A stretch of DNA of 64,000 nt, from contig NC_022657.1 in assembly GCF_000494755.1 (NCBI RefSeq), positions 4,068,001-4,132,000 of the forward strand, in the 5' to 3' direction. The translations under genes and the position numbers were made by a program. Source of the DNA: Amorphoplanes friuliensis DSM 7358 (lineage in GTDB: Bacteria > Actinomycetota > Actinomycetes > Mycobacteriales > Micromonosporaceae). Shown in pieces: positions 49,899-58,139 of the stretch (its first letter is position 1; every line of letters begins with the position of its first letter). Under the pieces are notes generated by a model. It saw only the letters and a program-made list of their open reading frames with translations, had not been told where the DNA came from and ran no database searches.

Positions 49899-50179
49899 TC
49901 GGGGAGGCGGTCACGGTCCTGCAGGCCATGGGGTACGAGCACCGCCTGCGCATCCTCGTCCTGCTGCTCGACGGCGAGGCGACCCCGGACGACCTGGCCC
50001 GGGTCATGAACCTCGACACCACCATCGTCGGCCACCACCTGCGCAACCTGCGGGACACCACGCTGATCCACCGGCAGCGCCGGGGCCGCCACGTCTACTA
50101 CCGCCTCAGCGGTCCCGCGGCGCACCGCCTGATCCGCGAGGTCATCCGGTACGCGGGCCCGCTGAGCGCCACCGCCTGA
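49895..50179 (+). CDS. ArsR/SmtB-family metal-sensing repressor
   Basis: 94 aa. Winged helix with ATPDDLARVMNLDTTIVGHHLRNLRDTTLI as the helix-turn-helix. Last gene of the transporter operon (ATGA overlap). His residues in the recognition helix region and in the C-terminal helix (HRLIREVIRYAG) could form a metal site. Its placement at the end of a Zur-type zinc-uptake operon is unusual, because ArsR proteins normally control export. Confidence 0.85.
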   Translation: MIGEAVTVLQAMGYEHRLRILVLLLDGEATPDDLARVMNLDTTIVGHHLRNLRDTTLIHRQRRGRHVYYRLSGPAAHRLIREVIRYAGPLSATA

Positions 50180-50240
50180 ACGTGTCGTGACGACCGGTTC
50201 GCCGGATGAGTGGCTTTCCTGCACCCGCGGCCCGCGGTGT

Positions 50241-50256
50241 GCGGGTCGGGACCCGC
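50241..50256 (+). terminator. Weak hairpin after the metal-transporter operon
   Basis: GCGGGTC, 2 nt, GACCCGC in the 194-bp gap between the ArsR gene and the GH26 gene; the loop is too small for the full stem, so the actual hairpin would be shorter. No T-run. Otherwise the gap shows nothing. Confidence 0.3.
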
Positions 50257-50373
50257 GAATGGCCTGGTCAGACGGTTGATGGAGGCGAACGGACGAGCCG
50301 CGGGCACCGGAGCGCGGGGCAGGGTGGAGTGCGGGCGTGACCGTCGCGCACGCGATCACCTCAGGGAGCCGAC

Positions 50374-51459
50374 ATGACCGCCGAGAAGCCCGGCGGGCGC
50401 CGGCTGCCTCGCCGTTCGGTGCTGGCCCTCGCCGCGCTGACCCTGCCCGCCGCCTGCTCGGCCGATCCGGCCCCGCCGTCGCCCGCCGCCGCACTTCCGA
50501 CCACGGCCTCACCCACGCCGTCGGCGACCTCCGCGAGGCCGTCCGCGAAGCCGTCCCCGAGCCCGTCGAAGAGCGCGTCACCGTCGCCGAAGCCTGCGAA
50601 GGCGGCGCCGCGGCGTGGGGGACCAGTGCCGTTCGAGCCCGGAACAGCCCTGCTGGGCTCGTACCTGTCGCTGAGCGGGAAGTCGCTCCGGGAGAGCCTG
50701 GCGTTGCGCCGCCGCCAGCTCGGCCGGGAGCAGCGCATCGTGCACGTGTTCTACCCGTGGGACGGTTACGTGCCCTCGTCGGAGCCCGCGGTCGCGTCCT
50801 CCAGCACGCTGATGGTCTCCTGGCACGGCGCGCCCTACGCCGGGATCGTCGACGGCTCGTCGGACCGGATCATCGCCCGCGTCGCGAAGAAGCTGGCCGG
50901 CATGAAGCGGCCGGTCCTGCTGCGCTGGGGCTGGGAGATGAACGGCGACTGGTTCGCCTGGGGTGGCGCCGGCAACGGCCGGGACACCGCGGGTTACGTG
51001 AAGGCCTGGAAACGGCTGCACCGGATCTTCGGCGAGCACGGCGCGGACAACGTCGCCTGGGTGTGGAGCCCGAACTGGAACTCGGGGCCCGACGAGTCCT
51101 GGAACCGCTTCTCGCGCTACTACCCGGGTGACGAGTACGTCGACTGGGTCGGCGTGTCCGGCTACGACTTCTTCGCCGAGACACCGAAAACGCTGTTCAC
51201 GCCGGTGCTGAAGGCGTACGGGAGTCGCAAGCCGATCATCCTGAGCGAGACCGCCGCCGTGAGCGGTGTCGGGGTGAGCAAGGCGGCCTGGATCGGCAAG
51301 CTGGCGTCCTGGGTCGAGCGGACGCCGGAGGTCGGTGCGGTGGTCTGGTTCGACACCGACACGCAGGACGACTCCGAGCACAACTTCCGGCCCGACACCG
51401 ACGGGGCGGCGCTGGCGGCGTACCGGAAAATGGTGCGCAGTAAGCGTTTCTCCGGTTAG
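50374..51459 (+). CDS. GH26-family (beta-mannanase-like) lipoprotein
   Basis: 361 aa. Twin-Arg-like signal with lipobox LPAAC (Cys28), then a Ser/Pro/Lys-rich linker to about residue 85, then a GH26 barrel: catalytic acid/base Glu188 in WGWEMNGDW and nucleophile Glu292 in IILSETA. Substrates in the family are mannans or mixed-linkage glucans; the enzyme acts on the outer face of the membrane. The last 4 bp overlap the convergent lectin gene. Confidence 0.85.
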   Translation: MTAEKPGGRRLPRRSVLALAALTLPAACSADPAPPSPAAALPTTASPTPSATSARPSAKPSPSPSKSASPSPKPAKAAPRRGGPVPFEPGTALLGSYLSLSGKSLRESLALRRRQLGREQRIVHVFYPWDGYVPSSEPAVASSSTLMVSWHGAPYAGIVDGSSDRIIARVAKKLAGMKRPVLLRWGWEMNGDWFAWGGAGNGRDTAGYVKAWKRLHRIFGEHGADNVAWVWSPNWNSGPDESWNRFSRYYPGDEYVDWVGVSGYDFFAETPKTLFTPVLKAYGSRKPIILSETAAVSGVGVSKAAWIGKLASWVERTPEVGAVVWFDTDTQDDSEHNFRPDTDGAALAAYRKMVRSKRFSG

Positions 51460-52370
51460 GGCAGCGTCCATCGCTGGTTGTCGGCGCCGGTGCAGGCCGC
51501 GAGGGTGACCGTTGCGCCCGCGTTGCCGGGGTCGGTCAGGCACTGGCCCGTGCCGGGGTTGACGAGGGAGCCCTCGGGTCCGGCGCGCCACTGCTGGGCC
51601 GGCTGTTCGCCGCAGGCTCTGATGTGGACGGTGCCGTCGTCGTCGGTCTGCGCGCAGCGGTTCGTGACCCGCAGCGTCCCGTCCGTCTCGACCGTGAACT
51701 CCTGATAGCTCATGCCGGAGCACGACGCGGTCTGCACCGGGCTGCCGTCGAGGGCGAGGAGACCGCCCAGGACCAGGCAGCGGCCGCTCGCGGCGGTGAT
51801 CGCACCGGTACGCGCCTGCGCCGGCGGCGGCTCCAGGGTGGTGGCGGCGGGCGGCGGGGTGCCCGTCGGCGTCCCGGGCTGCTGCGGCGCCGGTGCGCCG
51901 GCCGCCGGTGCGCCGCTGGTCGTGCGGCCCGGCGCGGCCGGACGGCTCGTGGCGCGGCTGGTCGGTGCGATGCTGCGACCGGCGACGCTCGCGACCGGTG
52001 CGGCCCCGAGTGAGCCGTTCGGGCCGGGTGCGGGTGCGGTGGGCCGGGCGGCCTGCGGCGGCGGCTGGTCCTCGCTCGTGCCGAACACCAGCAGACCTGC
52101 ACCGATCAGGACGGCCAGGATCCCCAGACCGCTGAGCACCATCAGGCGCTGGCGCAGCAGAGCGCTGGTCTTCGCGGCGGGACCGGCCACGGCGGGCGGC
52201 TCGACGGTGGCGGCGGGCGCCGCGCTGTTGTCCTCGGACGGCAGCAGCGCCTCCTCGGGCCAGGTCTCGAGCGGCCGGTCGTCATGACCGCCGGGGGCGC
52301 TGCCCGGCTCGGTGGTGATGTAGGGACGGACCAGCACCGGGTCGTTCCGCTCGAGGTCTTCGTCAGCCAT
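51456..52370 (-). CDS. Membrane protein with C-terminal ricin-type lectin domain
   Basis: 304 aa from the ATG at 52370. Acidic cytosolic N-terminus, one membrane helix (LMVLSGLGILAVLIGAGLLVFG), a long Pro/Ala/Thr-rich stalk, then a ricin B-like beta-trefoil (GRCLVLGGLLALDGSPVQTASC, QEFTVETDGTLRVTNRCAQTDDDG, QQWRAGPEGSLVNPGTGQCLTD, NQRWTLP) with QxW motifs. Probably binds carbohydrate outside the cell. A TTGACG -35-like box lies in the 130-bp gap upstream. Confidence 0.8.
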   Translation of the reverse strand: MADEDLERNDPVLVRPYITTEPGSAPGGHDDRPLETWPEEALLPSEDNSAAPAATVEPPAVAGPAAKTSALLRQRLMVLSGLGILAVLIGAGLLVFGTSEDQPPPQAARPTAPAPGPNGSLGAAPVASVAGRSIAPTSRATSRPAAPGRTTSGAPAAGAPAPQQPGTPTGTPPPAATTLEPPPAQARTGAITAASGRCLVLGGLLALDGSPVQTASCSGMSYQEFTVETDGTLRVTNRCAQTDDDGTVHIRACGEQPAQQWRAGPEGSLVNPGTGQCLTDPGNAGATVTLAACTGADNQRWTLP

Positions 52371-52500
52371 CGTGTCGTTCCTGCCGCAGGGGAGGTGCCG
52401 GGCGGCGAGGTGCGCCGACCGGTACGTCAAGATACGTGAGGTTCGGCCGCAGAGATCACTGGATGTGCATGCTTTTTGCCCGTTGGTACGAAACTCCTGG

Positions 52501-53007
52501 TCAGGGCAGGAAGAGCTCGGCCAGGCGGGTGGCTGTGCCGTCACGGACAGTCAGACGGAGCAGGAGGTCCGGGTCGCCGGTGCTCCACCGCACGCGTTCG
52601 TCCCGGGGCAGCGGACAGGTCCCGGCGCCGTCGTCGCCGATGCACTCCGCCTCCCCGCCGCGCACGCTCAGCAGCTCCGCCTTCGTGCTGACAGGGAGTG
52701 TCGTCTTCGTACGGCTGTCCTCGGTGACCCAGTCCCGGTCGCAGCGCGGATCGGTGCCGCTCACGTGGTACGCCGCGCAGTAGTCCGGCCCCTGCAGGAA
52801 CACGACGGGCTCGACCACGACCGAACGCGCCCGGGGGTCGTACGCCCGCAGCCGGACCACCGAGGAGGAGTCGCCGCGGAACACGTCGGTGAACGTGGGA
52901 GTCGGCGCGACCGAGCTCGACGCGGTGGGCGCCGGGGACACCGGGTCGGGACTGCTGCAAGCGGCCGGCCCGAGGATCAGCAGGGCGACGAGCAGGAGGC
53001 GCTTCAC
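52501..53007 (-). CDS. Small lipoprotein
   Basis: 168 aa, lipobox LGPAAC at about residue 17, Ser/Thr/Pro linker, and a short beta-rich domain with four Cys (PDYCAAY, PRCDRDW, EAECIGD, GTCPLP) in two likely pairs. No family recognised. The start overlaps the preceding kinase-associated gene by 4 bp, so it is probably part of the kinase operon. Confidence 0.7.
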   Translation of the reverse strand: MKRLLLVALLILGPAACSSPDPVSPAPTASSSVAPTPTFTDVFRGDSSSVVRLRAYDPRARSVVVEPVVFLQGPDYCAAYHVSGTDPRCDRDWVTEDSRTKTTLPVSTKAELLSVRGGEAECIGDDGAGTCPLPRDERVRWSTGDPDLLLRLTVRDGTATRLAELFLP

Positions 53008-53618
53008 AGCGACCGGAATTCGGCTTCGGCGAAGGACACCCGGGCCGGGCCCTCGGCGCTGTCGCTGCCGGCACCGAGCACGATCTTCCCGGCGACCAGG
53101 CCCGGGTCGGTGACCGGCGCCTGGAACACGACCGCGTCGCCGATCGTGACGGACGCGGTCTGCGCGCGCAGGTCGATCAGCACCCGTTCGCGGTGCCCGG
53201 CCCGGAACGCCGTCGACGCCACTTTGGTCAGTGTCGTCTCGTCACCGTCGTTGTCCAGGTCGAGCCGCACGGTGGTCTCGCACGCCGACAGCTTGTACCC
53301 GCTGCGGCCGACGAACCGGAACCAGATCAGTGCACAACTGCCGGGGTTGCGCACGGTCACGTCGACCTCGATGGACTGGTCGCCCGCGAAGCTGTCCGCG
53401 GGTCCCGGGCACTCGACGACGTTCGACTCGTCGGTGGTGACCACGAGCTCGTCGTCGAAGACGCAGCTGCCGCCCGGGTCCCCGGTGAGCGGACGCCACT
53501 GGGCGGGCCGGTCGAGCCGGTCCAGGATCGACGGCCCGCGGACCTGGCGCGGGGCCGGTTCGGCGACCGACAGCGGCGTGACCGCCTGGCCGGCCGACGA
53601 CGCCGGGTTGCCGAGCAT
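53004..53618 (-). CDS. Extracellular part of a Ser/Thr kinase, lying in another frame than the kinase
   Basis: Annotated from the only in-frame ATG (204 aa), but the same frame is open upstream to at least 53815 and there encodes RRRRLGLTIAAGTALAALAAGGAYA, a basic stop-transfer flank and membrane helix. A start at 53618 would cut the helix off. The rest is a beta-rich domain with Cys pairs (GGSCVFDD, NVVECPGP, GSCALIW, LSACETT). The natural reading is kinase, linker, helix and this sensor domain as one protein; see the kinase entry for the frame problem. Confidence 0.6.
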   Translation of the reverse strand: MLGNPASSAGQAVTPLSVAEPAPRQVRGPSILDRLDRPAQWRPLTGDPGGSCVFDDELVVTTDESNVVECPGPADSFAGDQSIEVDVTVRNPGSCALIWFRFVGRSGYKLSACETTVRLDLDNDGDETTLTKVASTAFRAGHRERVLIDLRAQTASVTIGDAVVFQAPVTDPGLVAGKIVLGAGSDSAEGPARVSFAEAEFRSL

Positions 53619-53671
53619 GGCGTAGGCGCCGCCCGCGGCGAGAGCGGCCAGCGCGGTGCCGGCGGCGATCG

Positions 53672-54640
53672 TCAGGCCGAGGCGGCGGCGCCGGGTGCCG
53701 GGGTGTTGTCGGTTAGCGTCCGGCTGCGCCGCCGCTGCCCGCCGGTCGAGTGCCGGCCGGAGTGCTGGGCCGCCTCGGCCGCGTGCCGCAGATCGGGCCG
53801 CTGGGCGAGCGCCAGGGCCTCCTGCGGCCCGGCGGCCAGCAGCAGGTCCAGCAGCTCGTGCGCGGTGGGGCGGTCCTCGGGCTCCTTGGCCAGGCTGAGC
53901 GCGACCAGGTCCAGCAGCGGGCGTGGCAGCCCGGACAGCTCCGGCTGCTGGGTGAGGATGCGCGCGGCCGTCGCCGCGGCCGAGTCCGCCGCGAACGGTG
54001 TCCGGCCGGTGCCGGCGTACGCCACCACGGCGCCCCAGGCGAAGATGTCGGCGGCGGTGCCGACCGCACGGCTGGCGGCGTCGAACCGCTCCGGCGCCAT
54101 GTAGGCCACCGTGCCGACCATCTGGTCCGTCCGCGTGTGCTGGCTGGTCACCTCGAGCGCCCGCGCGATGCCGAAGTCGATGACTTTGGGCGTACCGAGG
54201 GAGAAGAGCACGTTGCGCGGCTTGAGGTCGCGGTGGATGACCCCGGCGCCGTGGATGGCGGTCAGCGCCGTCGCCACGCCGATCGCGACGCTGTGGAGGT
54301 TGCCCGCGGTCAGCGGGCCCTGGTCCTGGACGACCTCGGCGAGGCTGGGCCCGTCGACGTACTCGACGACCAGGTACGGCGTGGCGTGCTCGGGGTCCGC
54401 GTCGAGCACCTCGGCGGTGCAGAACGGCGGCACCTCACGCGCGCGGTTGACCTCGCTGCGGAACCGGGCGCGGAACTCGTCCTCGTACGCGTACTCGGGC
54501 CGGATGACCTTGACGGCGACGAGCCGATCGCCCCGGCCCCGGGCCAGGAAAACCGTGCCCATGCCGCCTGCGCCCAGCCGGGAGAGCATGGTGTACCCGC
54601 CCAGTTGCCGTGGGTCACCGGGCCGGAGTGGAGTGGTCAC
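53672..54640 (-). CDS. PASTA-less Ser/Thr protein kinase (PknB-type), kinase domain portion
   Basis: 322 aa from GTG 54640. P-loop RLGAGGMGTVF, the Lys44 in VAVKV, catalytic loop HRDLKPRN (Asp138), DFG at 155 and APE (YMAPERF) give a full active kinase. After the domain the frame ends in GGQRRRSRTLTDNTPAPG and stops without a membrane helix, while another frame carries the usual Arg-rich flank and helix. So either the gene is frameshifted between about 53740 and 53815, or the kinase is cytosolic and its partner lost its start. Divergent from the M20 peptidase gene. Confidence 0.85.
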   Translation of the reverse strand: MTTPLRPGDPRQLGGYTMLSRLGAGGMGTVFLARGRGDRLVAVKVIRPEYAYEDEFRARFRSEVNRAREVPPFCTAEVLDADPEHATPYLVVEYVDGPSLAEVVQDQGPLTAGNLHSVAIGVATALTAIHGAGVIHRDLKPRNVLFSLGTPKVIDFGIARALEVTSQHTRTDQMVGTVAYMAPERFDAASRAVGTAADIFAWGAVVAYAGTGRTPFAADSAAATAARILTQQPELSGLPRPLLDLVALSLAKEPEDRPTAHELLDLLLAAGPQEALALAQRPDLRHAAEAAQHSGRHSTGGQRRRSRTLTDNTPAPGAAASA

Positions 54641-54768
54641 CGCGTCGATCGTCCTGAGACGTGGCCCGGGCACATGGTGACGAACCCTACCGCCGCGCCC
54701 CGGGCTCTGTCCCCTCGCGCTGGTTCCCAAGGCCTAGGCTGCTCCTGAAACCCACGACCGGAGCTGAC

Positions 54769-55899
54769 ATGGATCTCGTGCACCGGATGTCCCGGCGGCT
54801 GCCGCAGCTGCTCGCCGACATCGAGGAGCTGGTCGTCTGCGAGTCGCCGTCCAGCGACTTCGCCGCCCTGGCCCGCAGCACCGACGTCGTCGCCGACCTG
54901 GGAAAACGTCACCTCGGCGCGGCGCCCGAGCGCATCGCGACGACCGACGGCCGCACCCACCTGCGCTGGCGGCTGGGTGCCGGGCCGGCCCGGGTGCTGC
55001 TGCTCGGGCATCACGACACGGTCTGGCCGCTGGGATCGCTGACCACCCATCCGTACGCCGTGACCGCCGGCGTCCTGCGCGGTCCCGGCTGCGTCGACAT
55101 GAAGGCCGGGCTCGTGCTCGCGCTGCACGCCCTGGCCGAGCTCGGTGTACCGGAGGGCGTGACCCTGCTGATCACCTGCGACGAGGAGCTGGGGTCGCCG
55201 ACCTCGCGCGAGCTGGTCGAGACCTCGGCCGCCGGTTGCGCGGCGGCCCTCGTCCTGGAGGCGGCCGCCGCCGGTGGAGCCCTCAAGACCGAGCGCAAAG
55301 GCGTTTCGAGATACCGGGTACGCACCCACGGCCGTGCCGCCCACGCGGGCCTCGAGCCGGAGCGCGGTGTCAACGCCACCGTCGAGCTGGCGCATCAGAT
55401 TCTCGCCCTGACCGCCCTCGCGGACGTGTCCCGGGGCACCACCGTCACCCCGACGCTGGCTTCGAGCGGCACCTCGGAGAACACGGTGCCGGCCGTCGCC
55501 GAGGTCGCCGTGGACGTCCGCGTCCGCGACACCGCCGAGCAGGACCGGGTCGACGCCGCGATGCACGGCCTGCGCCCGGTCCTGCCCGGCTCCCGCGTCG
55601 AGGTGCTCGGCGGCCCGAACCGCCCGCCGCTGGACGCCTCGTCGTCCGCGGCCCTCTTCGCCCGGGCCACCGCGGTCGCCGCCCGGCTCGGCCTGCCCGC
55701 CCCGGGCAGCGCGGCGGTCGGTGGCGGCTCCGACGGCAACTTCACGGCCGGCATCGGTACGCCCACCCTCGACGGCCTCGGTGCCGTCGGCGGCGGCGCG
55801 CACGCGGACGACGAACACGTCCTGGTCGACGAGCTGCCCGCCCGGGCCGCCCTGATCGCCGGCCTGATCGCGGACGTCCTGGCCGGGGAGCCGTCTTGA
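54769..55899 (+). CDS. M20-family metallopeptidase
   Basis: 376 aa, GGAG 6 nt before the ATG. Zinc ligands and catalytic residues are visible: LLGHHDTVWP (His, Asp), GCVDMKAGL (bridging Asp), TCDEELGSP (catalytic Glu and ligand Glu), GGGAHADDEH (last His). The dimerisation domain is in the middle (YRVRTHGRAAHAG). M20 members cleave dipeptides, N-acyl amino acids or carboxypeptidase substrates. It overlaps the acyltransferase gene (TTG in the TGA), which, with the MenC-like gene, suggests N-acyl amino acid handling. Confidence 0.87.
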   Translation: MDLVHRMSRRLPQLLADIEELVVCESPSSDFAALARSTDVVADLGKRHLGAAPERIATTDGRTHLRWRLGAGPARVLLLGHHDTVWPLGSLTTHPYAVTAGVLRGPGCVDMKAGLVLALHALAELGVPEGVTLLITCDEELGSPTSRELVETSAAGCAAALVLEAAAAGGALKTERKGVSRYRVRTHGRAAHAGLEPERGVNATVELAHQILALTALADVSRGTTVTPTLASSGTSENTVPAVAEVAVDVRVRDTAEQDRVDAAMHGLRPVLPGSRVEVLGGPNRPPLDASSSAALFARATAVAARLGLPAPGSAAVGGGSDGNFTAGIGTPTLDGLGAVGGGAHADDEHVLVDELPARAALIAGLIADVLAGEPS

Positions 55900-56753
55900 G
55901 CCGGGTCGTCGCGGCGGCGGTCGAGGCGGCGCAGGCCGCCGCGCGGGCTGCCCGGGTGCAGGTCCGGCCGGTGTCGAGCCTCGCCGAGCTGGCCGCACTC
56001 GACCGGCTGCTCGCCGGGATCTGGCAGGCCGAGGGCAGCAGCCCGGTGATGACCACCGAGCTGCTGCGGGCCCTGGCCAAGTCCGGCAGCTACGTGGCCG
56101 GTGCCTTCGACGGTTCCACGCTGGTCGGCGCGGCCGTCGCGTTCTTCTCCGCACCCGCGCACCGCGAGCTGCACAGTCACATCGCCGGTGTCGGTCCCGC
56201 CGCGGCCGGGCGCAGCGTCGGCTTCGCCCTCAAGCAGCACCAGCGTGTCTGGGCGCTGCAGCGGGGCATCACCGCGATCTGCTGGACCTTCGACCCGCTG
56301 GTCGGCCGCAACGCCTACTTCAACCTGGCCAAGCTGGGCGCGGTGCCGACCGAGTACCTCACCAACTTCTACGGCGTGATGCACGACCGGATCAACGGCG
56401 ACGACGAGAGTGACCGGCTCTTCGTCCGCTGGGACCTCCACGCGCCCGCGGTGGTCGCCGCGGGTGCCGGTCGGCCCCTGCGACCCGTGAGCCCGCCGAC
56501 CGCGACGATCGCGCTGCGGCGCTCCGACACCGGCGGCCCGCTCACCGGATCGGTCTACGGCCCGGTCGTGCTGGTCGCTGTTCCCGAGGACATCGAGACC
56601 CTGCGCCGCGCGGCGCCCGCGGTCGCCAAGGAATGGCGGTCGGCGGTCCGCGACACCCTCACCACCCTGCTCGCCGACGGTGCACGGTTCGCCGGCTTCG
56701 ACCGGGACGGCTGGTACGTCCTCACCCGCGACACCGAGGAGCAGCGACGATGA
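55896..56753 (+). CDS. GNAT-like acyltransferase (COG3375 type)
   Basis: 285 aa from TTG 55896, which lies in the peptidase stop codon, with GGGGAG 5 nt upstream. GNAT-like acyl-CoA fold: VAGAFDGSTLVGAAVAFFSAP, then IAGVGPAAAGRSVGFALKQHQRVWAL. This group often sits beside MenC-like racemases, which fits here. A role in making or removing an N-acyl group is inferred from the neighbours; the acyl donor is unknown. Confidence 0.7.
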   Translation: MSRVVAAAVEAAQAAARAARVQVRPVSSLAELAALDRLLAGIWQAEGSSPVMTTELLRALAKSGSYVAGAFDGSTLVGAAVAFFSAPAHRELHSHIAGVGPAAAGRSVGFALKQHQRVWALQRGITAICWTFDPLVGRNAYFNLAKLGAVPTEYLTNFYGVMHDRINGDDESDRLFVRWDLHAPAVVAAGAGRPLRPVSPPTATIALRRSDTGGPLTGSVYGPVVLVAVPEDIETLRRAAPAVAKEWRSAVRDTLTTLLADGARFAGFDRDGWYVLTRDTEEQRR

Positions 56754-57865
56754 AACTCCAGGGCGTCGAACTGCGCCGGATCAGCATGCCGCTGGTCTCG
56801 CCGTTCCGGACCTCGTTCGGGACGGAGAATTCCCGCGACGTGCTGCTCGTCCGCGTGGTCACCGGCGACGCCGAGGGCTGGGGCGAATGCGTGGCGATGA
56901 CCGACCCGCGGTATTCGTCCGAGTACACCGAGGCGGCGGCCGACGTGCTCCGGCGCTACCTGATCCCGGCGCTCGCGGCGGTCCCGCGACTCGACGCGTA
57001 CGCCGTCGGCCCGGCCCTGGAGCAGTTCAAGGGTCACCGGATGGCCAAGGCGGCGCTGGAGACGGCTGTGCTCGACGCCGAGCTGCGCTCCCAGGACCGC
57101 CCGCTGTCCCGCGAGCTCGGCGCCGTCCACGACCGCGTCCCGTGCGGTGTGTCGGTCGGCATCATGTCGTCGATCGGCGAGCTGCTCGACGCGGTCGGTG
57201 GTTATCTCGACGCCGGCTACGTGCGGATCAAGCTGAAGATCGAGCCCGGCTGGGACGTCGAGCCGGTCCGCGCGGTCCGCGAACGGTACGGCGACGACGT
57301 GCTGCTGCAGGTCGACGCGAACACCGCGTACACGGTGGGGGACGCCCGGCATCTCGCCCGGCTGGACCCGTTCGGGCTGCTGCTGATCGAACAGCCGCTG
57401 GACGAGGAGGACATCCTCGGGCACGCGGAGCTGGCCAGGCGCATCAGCACGCCGGTCTGCCTCGACGAGTCGATCACGTCGGCGCGTACGGCCGCCGCGG
57501 CCATCACGCTCGGGGCGGCGGCGATCGTCAACGTCAAGCCGGGGCGGGTCGGCGGATACCTGGAGGCGCGGCGGATCCACGACCTGTGCGTGGCTCACGG
57601 CGTACCGGTGTGGTGCGGGGGGATGCTCGAGACCGGTCTGGGGCGGGCCGCGAACGTCGCGCTGGCGGCGCTGCCGGGCTTCACCCTGCCCGGCGACACC
57701 TCGGCGTCCGACCGGTACTACCGCACCGACGTTACCGAGCCGTTCGTGCTGGAAGAGGGGCATCTGCGGGTGCCTACGGGGGCGGGGCTGGGCGTCTCTC
57801 CCGTACCGGAGATTTTGGATGAAGTGACCGTCTCGACCGAGTGGATCCCGCTGGGCTCGCACTGA
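56750..57865 (+). CDS. MenC-like enolase-superfamily enzyme (N-acylamino acid racemase / OSB synthase)
   Basis: 371 aa. The enolase-superfamily acid/base pair and metal ligands are present: KxK motif RIKLKIEPG, Asp in LQVDANTAY, Glu in LLIEQPL, Asp in VCLDESIT, and the second Lys in VNVKPGRVG. Menaquinone genes are absent here, and the M20 peptidase and GNAT genes are adjacent, so racemisation of N-succinyl or N-acyl amino acids is more likely than o-succinylbenzoate synthesis. Overlap of 4 bp with the acyltransferase. Confidence 0.85.
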   Translation: MKLQGVELRRISMPLVSPFRTSFGTENSRDVLLVRVVTGDAEGWGECVAMTDPRYSSEYTEAAADVLRRYLIPALAAVPRLDAYAVGPALEQFKGHRMAKAALETAVLDAELRSQDRPLSRELGAVHDRVPCGVSVGIMSSIGELLDAVGGYLDAGYVRIKLKIEPGWDVEPVRAVRERYGDDVLLQVDANTAYTVGDARHLARLDPFGLLLIEQPLDEEDILGHAELARRISTPVCLDESITSARTAAAAITLGAAAIVNVKPGRVGGYLEARRIHDLCVAHGVPVWCGGMLETGLGRAANVALAALPGFTLPGDTSASDRYYRTDVTEPFVLEEGHLRVPTGAGLGVSPVPEILDEVTVSTEWIPLGSH

Positions 57866-57951
57866 GAAGAAGCTCACGAAAGTCGCTCAGGGCTTGGCCG
57901 GCGGCCTTCGGGGGTGGCTAACGTCGGCCCGGTCCGCTGACGTGGACCCCG

Positions 57952-58122
57952 CGGTCGGTAACGCCGAATCCTGCCGCCGACCGGGCCGGGACCTTTATCG
58001 AATGGCATGGAGCGGGGGACCCACACGTTCCCCGGCACGCGCTTGCCGCGTGCCTCGGGGTGAAGCCGCGCACCCGGCGGCCGGGCAACCTCAGCCCGAA
58101 CCCGACAGCTGACCTCGCAGGC
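57952..58122 (+). ncRNA. c-di-AMP riboswitch (ydaO-yuaA type)
   Basis: Conserved blocks of the actinobacterial ydaO motif occur in order: GTCGGTAACGCCGAATCCTGCCG, AATGGCATGGAGCGGGGGACCC, GGGGTGAAGCC, and GGGCAACCTCAGCCCGAACCCGACAGCTGACCTCGCAGGCG. The motif is followed after 10 nt by GGAGG and the Rpf start. In actinobacteria this RNA typically sits upstream of cell-wall hydrolase/Rpf genes and turns them off when c-di-AMP binds. Confidence 0.88.
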
Positions 58123-58139
58123 GTGGAGGTTGTACACAA

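Noticed and set aside
50241..50256. Strong terminator after the zinc operon
   Set aside because: The repeat leaves only a 2-nt gap and has no T-run, so it is kept only as a weak candidate.
56750..57865. Naming the MenC-like gene menC of menaquinone biosynthesis
   Set aside because: Neighbours are a peptidase and an acyltransferase rather than menaquinone genes; the enzyme family covers both activities.
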